Assembly (NCBI RefSeq): GCF_014648175.1
Contig: NZ_BMQP01000015.1
Span: 114,364-178,363, forward strand
Length of the DNA: 64,000 bases
Direction of reading: 5' to 3'
Source of the DNA: Planobispora rosea
GTDB lineage: Bacteria > Actinomycetota > Actinomycetes > Streptosporangiales > Streptosporangiaceae
The notes beneath the pieces are model-generated. The model made no database searches, had not been told where the DNA came from, and saw nothing but the letters and a program-made list of their open reading frames with translations. Position numbers and translations under genes: made by a program. Of the stretch, positions 36,454-45,084 are shown piece after piece (position 1 is the stretch's first letter; each line of letters starts with the position of its first letter).

Positions 36454-38073
36454 ATGACAAGAGTCCTGGTCAGCGGGGCGACCGGCACGATCGGCCGTCC
36501 ACTGGTGAACCGACTTCAAGACGCGGGCGTCGACGTTCGCACGGTGACGAGGGAGCTGACCGACCCGGTCGCGCTGGAGGCGGCTCTCGGCGGCGTCGAC
36601 GCGGTGTTCCTGCTGTGGCCGTTCGCCTCGGCCGAGGGCGCCCGCGAGGTGCTGGAGCTGATCGGGGCGCGGCGGGTGGTCTACCTGTCCTCGGCCGCCG
36701 CCCGCCCGCACGAGGTCGAGATCGAGCGCCTGATCGCCGGGACCGCCCGCGAGTGGACGGTGCTGCGCCCGCACGCGTTCGCGGCCAACACCCTGCGGTG
36801 GGCCGAGCAGGTCCGCGCGGGCGTCGTGCGGCAGCCGTACGGCGACGCGGTCTCCTCCCCCGTTCACGAGCGGGATGTCGCAGCCGTCGCGGTACGCGCG
36901 CTGCTCGGCGAAGGGCATCACGGCGCGGTCCACACGCTGACCGGACCCCGGCCGCTGACCCGGCGGGAGCAGGCACGGGCGATCGGCGCCGCGATCGGCC
37001 GGCCGGTGCGCTGGGAGGAGGAGCCTCCACAGGAGGCCAGGCTACGGCTGCTCGGACTGGGATGGCCCGCGCCGGCCGTGGACGGGATGCTGCGCGGTCT
37101 CACCGAGCCGGGACCGGCCACCGGGACCGTGGAGGAGATCACCGGAGCGCCCGCGCACACGTTCGAGACGTGGGCGAGCGAGCACGCCGCAGATTTCCTC
37201 GGCACCATGCGGGCCGCCCGCATCCACGAGTACGGCGACGCCTCGGTGATCTCGCTGGACGAGGTGCCGGTGCCGAAGCCCGGGCCGGGCGAGGTGCTCA
37301 TCAGAGTGGCCGCCACATCGTTCAACCCGTCGGAGGTCGGCCTGCGGATGGGCCTGCTGCAGGACGTGCTCGGCGTCACGTTGCCGCACACGCTCGGCTG
37401 GGACGTCGCGGGCACCGTGGTCACCGGGGCGGGTGACCTCGCCCCCGGCGATCGAGTGATCGGGTTCATCGACGGGGCGGCGGCCGAGTACGCGGTCGCA
37501 GAGGCGAGCATGCTGGCCCGGGCACCGCAGCGGATCCCGCTGACGGACGCGGCCGCCGTGCCGGTGGCCGGGCTCACCGCGTGGCAGGCGGTCTTCGACC
37601 ATTCCCGCATCGGTCGTGGCAGCCGGGTGCTGATCAACGGAGCCGGTGGCGGCGTCGGTCTGTTCGCCGTGCAACTGGCCAAGCATGCGGGCGCGCACGT
37701 GGTGGCGACCGCCGGCCCACGCAGCACCGCCGCCGTACGGGCACTGGGCGCCGACGAGATCGTCGACTACACCGTCGCCCCCCTGCCGGGCGGCAACGAC
37801 GTACTGATCAACCTGGTGGCCGACGTTCCTGCCTCGGTGACGGAACTGGCCGAGGAATTCGTCTCGATCACCCAGCCGATCGAGCATCCGCGCGCCGTCC
37901 GGTTCGTGGCCCGAAACGACCCGGGTCAGCTGGCCGAGCTCGTCGCGCTGATCGACGAGGGCGTGGTGGGCGTCAAGGTGGACACTCGCCCGCTGGAGTC
38001 CCTGGCAGACCTGCACCGCGCCGCCGAGCGCGGTCTTATCCGCGGAAAAATCACGCTAAAGGTGGAGAAATGA
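36454..38073 (+). CDS. fusion of NmrA-like SDR and quinone-oxidoreductase-like MDR
   Basis: A 539-residue protein with two complete NAD(P)-dependent units. Residues 1-251 are an atypical SDR of the NmrA/TMR type (VLVSGATGTIGRPLVNRL Rossmann motif, YLSSAAARPHEVEIE, HERDVAAVAVRALL). From M252 a medium-chain, zinc-independent quinone oxidoreductase begins as if free-standing (MRAARIHEYGDASVISLDEVPVP), with the cofactor motif LINGAGGGVGLFAVQLAK and the end LIRGKITLKVEK. The junction has no linker or stop codon, suggesting fusion of two adjacent genes; substrates are unknown. It is under the divergent AraC regulator, and its stop overlaps the start of a truncated FMN reductase (ATGA). Confidence 0.82.
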   Translation: MTRVLVSGATGTIGRPLVNRLQDAGVDVRTVTRELTDPVALEAALGGVDAVFLLWPFASAEGAREVLELIGARRVVYLSSAAARPHEVEIERLIAGTAREWTVLRPHAFAANTLRWAEQVRAGVVRQPYGDAVSSPVHERDVAAVAVRALLGEGHHGAVHTLTGPRPLTRREQARAIGAAIGRPVRWEEEPPQEARLRLLGLGWPAPAVDGMLRGLTEPGPATGTVEEITGAPAHTFETWASEHAADFLGTMRAARIHEYGDASVISLDEVPVPKPGPGEVLIRVAATSFNPSEVGLRMGLLQDVLGVTLPHTLGWDVAGTVVTGAGDLAPGDRVIGFIDGAAAEYAVAEASMLARAPQRIPLTDAAAVPVAGLTAWQAVFDHSRIGRGSRVLINGAGGGVGLFAVQLAKHAGAHVVATAGPRSTAAVRALGADEIVDYTVAPLPGGNDVLINLVADVPASVTELAEEFVSITQPIEHPRAVRFVARNDPGQLAELVALIDEGVVGVKVDTRPLESLADLHRAAERGLIRGKITLKVEK

Positions 38074-38294
38074 TCAGGATTGGCATCATCGTCCGCAGCA
38101 CGCGACCGGGACGCAACGGCGAGGCCGTCGCCCGCTGGGTACACGACCACGCGGTCAGGCGCGGCGACGCGCACTACGAGCTGGTCGACCTGAAGGACTA
38201 CGGCCTGCCCCACCTCGACGAACCGGAGGTAGTGCCAGGGCTACCCCCAACCCTCGCCCGGCCGCCAATGCGCGCTCCGACCTGCGCCGATTGA
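38070..38294 (+). pseudogene. truncated NADPH-dependent FMN reductase
   Basis: The reading opens like the flavodoxin-fold FMN reductase family (IRIGIIVRSTRPGRNGEAVARWV, then YELVDLKDYGLPHLDEP) but after about 52 residues it changes to unrelated sequence and stops at 74 residues, where the family needs about 185. The FMN phosphate loop is present but most of the fold is missing. It is translationally coupled to the fusion oxidoreductase. Probably a deletion remnant. Confidence 0.75.
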
Positions 38295-38303
38295 ATCGTG
38301 GTC

Positions 38304-39002
38304 ATGAAGACGAACGAGGGTTTCCCCGGCAAATGGATCGAAGGCACCGGGTTGGTCCTGGGGCCGACGCTGGTGATGATCGGCGTCCTGCTGAAGCTCG
38401 GCCACGACGCGTTCTTCCCCGGACAACTCGCCGCCTTCGCCGACAGCCCCGCACAGATGACGGCCGCCTACAGTTGCTTCGCCGCCGGGGTCGTACTGCT
38501 CGCCCCCGCTGTCCTGGGTGTGGCCGGAAGGATCGACGCCACCCACCCGCGCCTGGCCCGATGGGGCCTGGCCCTCGCCCTGGCAGGCCTGTTCGCCCGC
38601 ACTTTCCACGCCGGCGTCAGCCACCTGGCTTCCCAACTGGTGGACGTACAGGGGTTGGGGACGGCGCAGCAGGCGGTCAGCGGGCAGTACGGCTCCTTTC
38701 ATGTCTTCCAGACGATCAACCTGGCCACGATGGTGGGCTGGATCGTCCTCGCGGTCGGTGCATGGCGCGCGGGCGTGCTTGGACGGGTGCAGTCGTCGGG
38801 GCTGGCGTTGATGACGGCCATGCCTCTCGGGGTGCTCAAGGGCAGCGGCGTGATGTCGATCGTCGCTGCGGCCGGATTGTGCCTCGCCCTCGTCCCGCTC
38901 GGCATCAAGGTGCTGTCGCAGGGACCGGCGCCCAGGTGGTGGGCCTATCCCCTGGCCGCCGCCATCGCCGCCACCGGCGCCCTGGTCGGCCTCGTCGGCT
39001 AG
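38304..39002 (+). CDS. hypothetical membrane protein
   Basis: A 232-residue protein with six hydrophobic helices and short polar loops; a cytosolic or external loop contains RTFHAGVSHLASQLVDVQGLGT. I do not recognise a family with certainty. ATG at 38304 is preferred; a GTG two codons earlier is possible. It starts 10 bases after the truncated reductase and could be co-transcribed with it. Confidence 0.7.
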   Translation: MKTNEGFPGKWIEGTGLVLGPTLVMIGVLLKLGHDAFFPGQLAAFADSPAQMTAAYSCFAAGVVLLAPAVLGVAGRIDATHPRLARWGLALALAGLFARTFHAGVSHLASQLVDVQGLGTAQQAVSGQYGSFHVFQTINLATMVGWIVLAVGAWRAGVLGRVQSSGLALMTAMPLGVLKGSGVMSIVAAAGLCLALVPLGIKVLSQGPAPRWWAYPLAAAIAATGALVGLVG

Positions 39003-39075
39003 GAAGCCGTTCGGGGTTCGGCCATGTGGCTGAAGTTCCTCACCTCAACCACATGATCCGGACCCCGGGCAGCTC

Positions 39076-39726
39076 CTAGCGCCAGGTGGCCTTCTTCAGG
39101 ATGTCCGCCAGGCCACGGGTGTTCCACACGTCCACCACGAGGATCCTCGACGTGGGCAGGAACCACTCGCGCTGGTCGAAGGTGGCCGTCTGCTCGCCGT
39201 TGCCGTGCTTCACGCACCGCCCGAACCAGGAGACGTACTTGGCCCTGTGCCCGCGGCCGACCTGGCGCAGGCCGAGCGCGGTGGGCTTGCCGATGACCTG
39301 GCCGTGCTTGCCGTTGAAGGGGCACGCCTGCACGTCGCTGGCCGGGTAGAACGGCTGATCGCCCCGGTAGGGGTCGAAGCCCTCGTCACCGTACTTGATC
39401 GCCTTCGGCCCGAGGATCCAGAACCCCTGGCACTTCGCGGCGAAGTAGGCCGGCGTCTCGCACCCGCCGGTCTGCACCAGCATCCAGTCGCCATCGCGGT
39501 GCACCTGCCAGCCGGACGGGACCTTCAGGCTCATCCCGCGGAAGGACACGGTCTTCACCCCCGCCGTGGAGGTCGCGGAGACCTCGGCGGGCGCGGAGAC
39601 CCCGGCGGGCGCGGAGACCCCGGCGGGCGCGGAAACCTCAGCGGCCGTGGAGGCGGAGGCGATCGCGGGGGTGCCGAGGAGGGCGGAGCCGGCGAGCGCG
39701 GCGATGACGATGGAACGCTTTCTCAT
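39076..39726 (-). CDS. secreted hypothetical protein
   Basis: A 216-residue protein with a Sec signal peptide (MRKRSIVIAALAGSALLGTPAIASA) and predicted cleavage near residue 26. The mature part starts with a Ser/Ala/Pro/Gly/Val repeat from an 18-bp tandem repeat, then a globular domain with four cysteines (GGCETP, AKCQGF, QACPFNG, GRCVKHG) that could form two disulfides outside the cell. Not recognised. The gene ends 73 bases from the convergent membrane protein gene. Confidence 0.7.
   Translation of the reverse strand: MRKRSIVIAALAGSALLGTPAIASASTAAEVSAPAGVSAPAGVSAPAEVSATSTAGVKTVSFRGMSLKVPSGWQVHRDGDWMLVQTGGCETPAYFAAKCQGFWILGPKAIKYGDEGFDPYRGDQPFYPASDVQACPFNGKHGQVIGKPTALGLRQVGRGHRAKYVSWFGRCVKHGNGEQTATFDQREWFLPTSRILVVDVWNTRGLADILKKATWR
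39575..39645 (-). repeat. 18-bp in-frame tandem repeat
   Basis: Four copies of a unit like GCGGAGACCCCGGCGGGC start at 39575, 39593, 39611 and 39629 and encode Val-Ser-Ala-Pro-Ala-Gly units just after the signal peptide. Confidence 0.85.
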
Positions 39727-39820
39727 GCGGGAGAAGCTATCGGTGCCCGCTTGCCGTCTGCTTGATGCCGGGTTGTAGGGGACTTCCGCGGCAGGTGGGA
39801 GAGCCCGTGCGCGCGGGGCC

Positions 39821-40621
39821 TTAGGGGCCCGTGAGGGCGTCGGCGATGGAATCGAGGAGCTCGATCACCCCGGCGGGGCCGTCCACCACGATGTCGGCCT
39901 CCGCGCCCAGCTCCGCGCCGACCTCCGCCGAGCCGCTGAACACCGTGACCCCGGGCAGCCCTGAGGCCCGTACGGCGGCGAACGCCGCCACGTCTCCCAG
40001 GTCGTCCCCGGCGAACAGCACCGAGCGGGCCGAGCGTTCACGGAGGAAGGCGGTCAGCGTGCCGCCCTTGTCGACCCCGGGGGGCCGCAGCTCCAGCACG
40101 AACTTGCCCGGCTCGACCGCCAGTCCGGTCTCGGCCGCCAGCACGCCGATCGGCGCGCGCAGCGCGTCGATCGCGGCCTGCGGTTCGGGGGCCTGCCGCG
40201 TGTGCACGGCGACGGACCGGTCCTTGTCCTCGATCCTGACCCCGTCGAGCCCGGCGATCAGCCGGGGCAGCTCGGCCCGGACGTACGCCAGGCCCGGATG
40301 GACGGGCGGGGTCGTCAGCCTGCCCGCCTCCCAGCGTTCGAGGCCATAGTGACCGAGGACGACCAGCCCCGGTACCCGGTCCAGAGAGCCGTACTCGACG
40401 GCCGTGGCGGCGGGGCGCCCGGTGATGACCACCAGGGAGCCGACCAGGTCACCGAGCCTGGCCAGCACCCCGGGACCGGCCGGATGGATCCTGGCCGACT
40501 CGGGGTCGGGCACGATCGGGGCGAGCGTGCCGTCGAAGTCGACTCCGATCACCGCTCCGGCGGGATCGGCGAGGATCGCCTTCAGCCCGTCGGTGAGGAT
40601 CTTCTCCAGTCCCTTGGTCAT
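39821..40621 (-). CDS. otsB: trehalose-6-phosphate phosphatase
   Basis: A 266-residue HAD-superfamily phosphatase that releases trehalose from trehalose 6-phosphate. Motif I is VDFDGTLAPI, motif II VVITGRP, followed by the cap domain (LGHYGLERWEAGRL, DKDRSVAVHTR), then GVDKGGTLTAFL and FAGDDLGDVAAFAAV. ATG at 40621 sits 51 bases downstream of the DUF3263 gene on the same strand. It completes the OtsA-OtsB pathway with the gene at 32.7 kb. Confidence 0.92.
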   Translation of the reverse strand: MTKGLEKILTDGLKAILADPAGAVIGVDFDGTLAPIVPDPESARIHPAGPGVLARLGDLVGSLVVITGRPAATAVEYGSLDRVPGLVVLGHYGLERWEAGRLTTPPVHPGLAYVRAELPRLIAGLDGVRIEDKDRSVAVHTRQAPEPQAAIDALRAPIGVLAAETGLAVEPGKFVLELRPPGVDKGGTLTAFLRERSARSVLFAGDDLGDVAAFAAVRASGLPGVTVFSGSAEVGAELGAEADIVVDGPAGVIELLDSIADALTGP

Positions 40622-40672
40622 GCGTCATGGCCCGTTCTGTGCTGATGTCCTTCCCGCGGCCATACCCGGGGA

Positions 40673-40975
40673 TCAGGGACGTAGGCCGAGCCGCCGCGCG
40701 GCGCGGTCGCGCCTGCGGTTGTCGCGGAGCCGGCGCAGGCGTTTGACCAGCATCGGATCGTGCGCGAGCGCTTCCGGCCTGTCGATGAGTTCACTGAGCA
40801 GCTGGTAGTAACGAGTGGCGGAGATGTCGAAGGCCTCACGGATGGCCTGTTCCTTGGCGCCCGCGTAGCGCCACCACTGGCGCTCGAAGGCGAGCAGCTC
40901 CCTCTCCCTGTCCGTCAGGGCCTTCGGGGTCGGTTTCTGGGCAGCACTGTCACCGGGAATCGGCGCAGTGTCCAT
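40673..40975 (-). CDS. DUF3263 domain-containing protein
   Basis: A 100-residue protein matching DUF3263: LTDRERELLAFERQWWRYAGAKEQAIREAFDIS, then TRYYQLLSELIDRPEALAHDPMLVKRLRRLR. The helices resemble a sigma-region-4-like helix-turn-helix, so DNA binding is possible, but no function is established. ATG at 40975 follows GGAGG. Same strand as otsB and probably in one transcript with it. Confidence 0.9.
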   Translation of the reverse strand: MDTAPIPGDSAAQKPTPKALTDRERELLAFERQWWRYAGAKEQAIREAFDISATRYYQLLSELIDRPEALAHDPMLVKRLRRLRDNRRRDRAARRLGLRP

Positions 40976-41093
40976 GGGCGGTCCTCCTCGGTCGGGCGCG
41001 GGGTGATCCCACCGCGCGCACGCGGCCCGAAGCCAGGATAGTCGGGAATTTCCGGCTGTTCATGGCCGATGTGGAGACGTACAGTCACCAAAT

Positions 41094-41900
41094 GTGACCT
41101 CTGTCATCACCCTCCTCACTGACTACGGGCTGGAGGACGGCTACGTCGCCGCCTGCCACGGCGTGATCGCCCGGATCGCCCCCCAGACGCGGATCATCGA
41201 CGTGTGCCACCTGGTCCCCTCCGGCGACGTGCGGCGCGGCGCGGCGATCCTGGCACAGACCATCCGCTACCTTCCCGCGGGCGTGCACGTCGCCGTGATC
41301 GATCCCGGCGTGGGCGGCGCGCGCCGGGGGGTGGCGATCGAGGCCGGGGACCACGTGTTCCTGGGCCCGGACAACGGGGTGCTGTCCTGGGCCGTGCAGG
41401 CGGTCGGCGGGGCCCGGGCGGCCTACGAGCTGACCAATGAGGACCTCTTCCTCAAACCGGTCTCGCTGACGTTCCTGGGCCGCGACGTCTTCGCCCCGGT
41501 GGCCGCCCGGCTGGCGGTCGGCCACGACCTGGCGGGGGTGGGCCCGCAGGTCCCGCTGGATCGGCTGGCCGCCTTCCCCGCGCCGACCTCCCTGGTACGG
41601 GACGGGGCGGTGGAGGGCGAGGTGCTCTCGGTGGACCACTACGGCAACGCCCAGCTGTCGATCAGCGCGGGCGACCTGGCCACCCTGGGAGCCCGGCCGG
41701 GGACCACGCTGGCGGTACGGCTCGGCAGGCGGCAGCTCTCGGTGCCGTTCCGCGAGACGTTCGCGTCCGTACCCCCGGGAGAGGTGGTCGCCTTCACCGA
41801 CTCGGCCGGGCTGATCGCCCTGGCCATCAACTCCGGCGACGCGTCGCAGCGGCTCGGTCTCCCGCCGGGGGCTCACGTGCGGCTCTCCATGGCTCCGTAG
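41094..41900 (+). CDS. SAM hydrolase / SAM hydroxide adenosyltransferase (DUF62)
   Basis: A 268-residue member of the family that also contains fluorinase and chlorinase. It is expected to split S-adenosylmethionine with water into adenosine and methionine. ITLLTDYG and GPDNGVLSWAV are family motifs; VIDPGVGGARRG supplies the conserved Asp and Arg seven residues apart, and VDHYGNAQLS a conserved His. The Asp-Arg-His set is that of hydrolases rather than halogenases. GTG at 41094 matches the family start. Confidence 0.85.
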   Translation: MTSVITLLTDYGLEDGYVAACHGVIARIAPQTRIIDVCHLVPSGDVRRGAAILAQTIRYLPAGVHVAVIDPGVGGARRGVAIEAGDHVFLGPDNGVLSWAVQAVGGARAAYELTNEDLFLKPVSLTFLGRDVFAPVAARLAVGHDLAGVGPQVPLDRLAAFPAPTSLVRDGAVEGEVLSVDHYGNAQLSISAGDLATLGARPGTTLAVRLGRRQLSVPFRETFASVPPGEVVAFTDSAGLIALAINSGDASQRLGLPPGAHVRLSMAP

Positions 41901-41983
41901 GGGTTTCCACCTTTCACGACTAAACAGACTAACCGCCCGTATCGGCCTGTTTACTGAAAGCATCGGATTGAGCGGGGAGGTGC

Positions 41984-43282
41984 GTGTCAGAATCCCCATC
42001 TGACGTGCCCTCCCCTCTCCGACACGAGGTCACCGTGTTCCCCACGCGTGCGCTCGGCGCGGCCCTAACCGCCGCCACCCTGACCGCTTTCTCCTGGCCT
42101 TCCGTCCGCGGTCCCGACGAACCCCCCGCCCCCTCGGAGCGGCGGGCCCGGCAGTGGGCGCTGGACCCCCTGGACGTGCCGGAGGCGTGGCGGACGACCC
42201 GCGGTGAGGGTGTGATCGTCGCCGTCCTGGACACGGGGGTCGACGCGCGCCACCCCGACCTGGCGGGCGCGGTGGTCAGCGGCCCCGACCTGACGGGCAC
42301 GGCGCACCGGCGGTCCTGGTGGGGACATCACGGTACGGCCATGGCCAGCGTCATCGCCGGACGCGGGCGCGGCGACGGCCGCTCCCGCGGGGTGACGGGG
42401 ATCGCTCCGTCCGCGACGATCCTGTCCGTCCGGGTCGCGCTCGAACACGACGACCCCCGGCGCCGCCAGCACCGCGAGCGGGGGAAGGGCGCCCTGGCCC
42501 GGGGCATCCGCTACGCCGTGGACCGCGGGGCCAAGGTGATCAGCATGTCGCTGGGCGGCGGCGGCCGGTCGTGGCAGGGGTCGGCGGCCGAGCAGCAGGC
42601 GGTGCGGTACGCCCTCGACCGGGGCGCGGTCCTGGTGGCCTCCTCGGGCAATGACGGCGCGGGCCTCAACCGGAGGCACTTCCCCGCGGCCTACCCCGGC
42701 GTGATCTCGGTGGGCGCGGTGGACCAGGCGATGCGCGTGGCGCCGTTCTCCAACCGCCAGGACCACCTCTCGGTGGTCGCGCCCGGCGTGGAGATCGTCG
42801 CCGCCGACGGACCCGGCTCCTACACCGTGGGGAACGGCACCAGCTCGGCCGCCGCGCTGGTCGCCGGGATCGCCGCGCTGATCAGGGCGGAGTACCCCGA
42901 GCTGAGCCCCGAGCAGATCCGCCACGCCATCGAGTACGGCACGACCCACCGTCCCGCGGAGGGCCACAACCCCGCCTACGGCCACGGCGTGGTCAACGCC
43001 TCCCGGGCGCTGGAGCGGGCCGCGCAGCTGCGGCGGCAGTGGCTCCGGGCGCCGGGAGCAGACCGGGAAACAGGCGGGGCGACGGGCGAGGCGACGGGCG
43101 GGGAGCCGGGAGGGGAGCCCGGCCGGGACGCCGTCGGCCGGGACGGTGGGCGCGACGGCGGCGGGGCGTCGGCCGGAACCGGCATGGGGCACGGTCTCCG
43201 CCGGATCGTCTGCGGCGCCCTGTCCCTTCTCGTCATCGTGCTGGCGATCCGCCTGCTGCTCGGCCGCCGTCCCTACCCCTGA
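41984..43282 (+). CDS. mycosin-like membrane-anchored subtilase (S8)
   Basis: A 432-residue serine protease. Catalytic motifs are VAVLDTGVDARHPDL (Asp), WGHHGTAMASVIAG (His) and NGTSSAAALVAG (Ser), with oxyanion Asn in ASSGNDG. A hydrophobic N-terminal stretch (ALGAALTAATLTAFSW) can act as signal, and a C-terminal helix (LSLLVIVLAIRLLL) followed by GRRPYP anchors the protein after a Gly-rich linker. This layout resembles mycosins, but no type VII secretion genes are present here. GTG at 41984 follows GGGGAGGTGC. Confidence 0.88.
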   Translation: MSESPSDVPSPLRHEVTVFPTRALGAALTAATLTAFSWPSVRGPDEPPAPSERRARQWALDPLDVPEAWRTTRGEGVIVAVLDTGVDARHPDLAGAVVSGPDLTGTAHRRSWWGHHGTAMASVIAGRGRGDGRSRGVTGIAPSATILSVRVALEHDDPRRRQHRERGKGALARGIRYAVDRGAKVISMSLGGGGRSWQGSAAEQQAVRYALDRGAVLVASSGNDGAGLNRRHFPAAYPGVISVGAVDQAMRVAPFSNRQDHLSVVAPGVEIVAADGPGSYTVGNGTSSAAALVAGIAALIRAEYPELSPEQIRHAIEYGTTHRPAEGHNPAYGHGVVNASRALERAAQLRRQWLRAPGADRETGGATGEATGGEPGGEPGRDAVGRDGGRDGGGASAGTGMGHGLRRIVCGALSLLVIVLAIRLLLGRRPYP

Positions 43283-43372
43283 GAGCACCCGCCGCCCGGC
43301 CGTCCCTGTGCCCCGAGGGCTCCTGCCGCCCCGCCCCCCTCGCCCACGGAGAGCGCCCGGGGGATGCAACCT

Positions 43373-43386
43373 AGCAAGCGCTTGTG
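43373..43386 (+). promoter_or_regulatory. KstR2-like palindrome upstream of DUF35/thiolase pair
   Basis: AGCAAGCGCTTGTG matches 13 of 14 positions of the KstR2 operator pattern AnCAAGnnCTTGnT, with a perfect CAAGCGCTTG core (43375-43384). It sits 14 bases before the start of the DUF35 gene, where a TetR repressor would block transcription. Which TetR protein uses it is unknown. Confidence 0.6.
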
Positions 43387-43399
43387 TCATATTGGCTCC

Positions 43400-43903
43400 A
43401 TGGACACCCCCGCGATCGACGGCTGGTTCACCGTCGACGACGACACCGTCCACCTGATCGGCACCCGCTGCGCCGAGTGCCGGACGGTCTGCTTCCCGCC
43501 CCGGACGGGGTTCTGCCCCAACCCCCGCTGCCCGGGTGAGGAGCTCGTACCGGCCCGGCTCTCCCGGCGCGGCACCGTGTGGTCCTACACCGACGCCCGC
43601 TACCCGCCCCCCGCGCCGTTCGTCGCGGCGGAGCCGTACACGCCGGTGACCCTGGCCGCGGTCGAACTCGCCGAGGAGGGCATCGTCGTGCTCGGCCAGG
43701 TCAAGGACCTGACCGTGGACGACCTGCACGTCGGCATGGAACTGGAGCTGACCGCGGGCCCGCTCGCGGACGGCCCGCTGGTGTGGATGTGGGGCAGGCC
43801 GCGCGGTCCCGGGCAGACGGGCGCGGGCGCCCCGGCGAGCACGGGAGGCACGGGAGGCACGGGAGGCACGGGAGGCACGGGAGGCACGGGAGGCACGACA
43901 TGA
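43400..43903 (+). CDS. DUF35 Zn-ribbon/OB-fold protein (ChsH2-like)
   Basis: A 167-residue protein. An N-terminal rubredoxin-like zinc ribbon uses C24, C27, C39 and C44, and an OB fold follows (RRGTVWSYTDARYPPP, then YTPVTLAAVELAEEGIVVLGQV). DUF35 proteins bind acyl-CoA and pair with thiolase-like Ltp proteins or dehydratases, for example in steroid side-chain breakdown. The tail is six TGG units from a 9-bp repeat. ATG at 43400 is preferred over an ATG-like start 36 bases upstream, which lies before the operator. Its stop overlaps the next start (ATGA), so the two proteins are made together. Confidence 0.87.
   Translation: MDTPAIDGWFTVDDDTVHLIGTRCAECRTVCFPPRTGFCPNPRCPGEELVPARLSRRGTVWSYTDARYPPPAPFVAAEPYTPVTLAAVELAEEGIVVLGQVKDLTVDDLHVGMELELTAGPLADGPLVWMWGRPRGPGQTGAGAPASTGGTGGTGGTGGTGGTGGTT
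43841..43894 (+). repeat. 9-bp tandem repeat, six exact copies, carrying Shine-Dalgarno cores
   Basis: Six exact copies of ACGGGAGGC. They encode Thr-Gly-Gly in the DUF35 protein, and each contains GGGAGG. The last copy is the ribosome binding site of the next gene, six bases before its ATG. Confidence 0.92.
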
Positions 43904-45084
43904 GCGTCGTCATCGCGGGCACGGGGATGCACCCGTGGGGGAAGTGGGGGCGGCCCTTCGCCGAGTACGGCGTGGCCGCCGCCCGCGCGGCGCTCCGCGA
44001 CGCGGGCCTGGAGTGGACCGACGTCCAGTTCGCGGTGGGCGCCGACACGATCAGGAACGGCTACCCGGGATTCATCGCGGGCGCCACCTTCGCCCAGGCG
44101 CTCGGCTGGACCGGCGCGCGGATCGCCTCCTGCTACGCGGCCTGCGCATCGGGCGCGCAGGCCCTCGACATCGCCCGCACCCGCATCCTCGCCGGCCTCT
44201 GCGACGTCGCGCTGGTCGTCGGAGCCGACTCCACGCCCAAGGGCTTCTTCCGGCCGGTGGGCGGCGACCGCCCAGACGACCCGGACTGGCTCAGGTTCCG
44301 GCTGCTCGGCGCCACCAACCCGGCGTACTTCGCGCTCTACGCGCGCAGGCGCATGGCGCTGTACGGCGACACCTCGCAGGACTTCGCCGCGGTCAAGGTC
44401 AAGAACGCGCTGGCCGGCTCCCTGAACGAGAACGCCCGCTACCGCAGGACCGTGACCGCCGAGGAGGTGCTCGCCTCCCCGATGGTGGCCGACCCCCTGC
44501 GGCTGATGGACATCTGCGCCACCTCCGACGGAGGCGCCGCGGTGGTCCTCGTCTCGGAGGAGTACGCCCGCCGCCGCGGCCTGAGCACGGCCGTGCGGAT
44601 CGCGGCCGTCTCCACGGTCACCCCGACCTTCCCCAACACCGTCCTCGAACTGCCCTGCTTCGCCACCGACTCGACCGCGGCCGCGCCTCCCCCGGAGCGG
44701 GCCTTCCGCGCCTCCATCGCCCACGCCGCCTACGAGGAGGCCGGGCTCGGTCCGGCGGACCTGTCGTTCGCCGAGGTCTACGACCTGTCCACCGCGCTGG
44801 AACTGGACTGGGTCGAGGACATCGGGCTGGCTCCGCCGGGCGAGGCCGCCAAGCTCCTGCGCGCCGGGGACACCGCGCTCGGCGGCAGGGTCCCGGTGAA
44901 CCCCTCCGGCGGGCTCGCCTCCTTCGGGGAGGCCATCCCGGCGCAGGCGATCGCGCAGGTGTGCGAGCTGACCCGGCAGCTGCGCGGTACGGCGGGAACC
45001 CGTCAGGTGGTCAACGCACGGGCTGGCCTGGCCGCGAACCAGGGCCTGTTCGGTCATGGATCGGCCATCATCGCCATTACCTGA
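43900..45084 (+). CDS. thiolase-fold lipid-transfer protein (Ltp2-like)
   Basis: A 394-residue thiolase-superfamily protein. The nucleophile-type Cys is C82 (CYAACASGAQA). The usual GHP catalytic histidine block is replaced (NPSGGLASFGEAIPAQ) and the second Cys region reads LAANQGLFGHGS, so it is not a normal beta-ketothiolase; this pattern fits Ltp-type proteins, some of which act as retro-aldolases with a DUF35 partner. I infer that it works with the coupled DUF35 protein on an acyl-CoA substrate. ATG at 43900 overlaps the DUF35 stop. Confidence 0.85.
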   Translation: MSVVIAGTGMHPWGKWGRPFAEYGVAAARAALRDAGLEWTDVQFAVGADTIRNGYPGFIAGATFAQALGWTGARIASCYAACASGAQALDIARTRILAGLCDVALVVGADSTPKGFFRPVGGDRPDDPDWLRFRLLGATNPAYFALYARRRMALYGDTSQDFAAVKVKNALAGSLNENARYRRTVTAEEVLASPMVADPLRLMDICATSDGGAAVVLVSEEYARRRGLSTAVRIAAVSTVTPTFPNTVLELPCFATDSTAAAPPPERAFRASIAHAAYEEAGLGPADLSFAEVYDLSTALELDWVEDIGLAPPGEAAKLLRAGDTALGGRVPVNPSGGLASFGEAIPAQAIAQVCELTRQLRGTAGTRQVVNARAGLAANQGLFGHGSAIIAIT

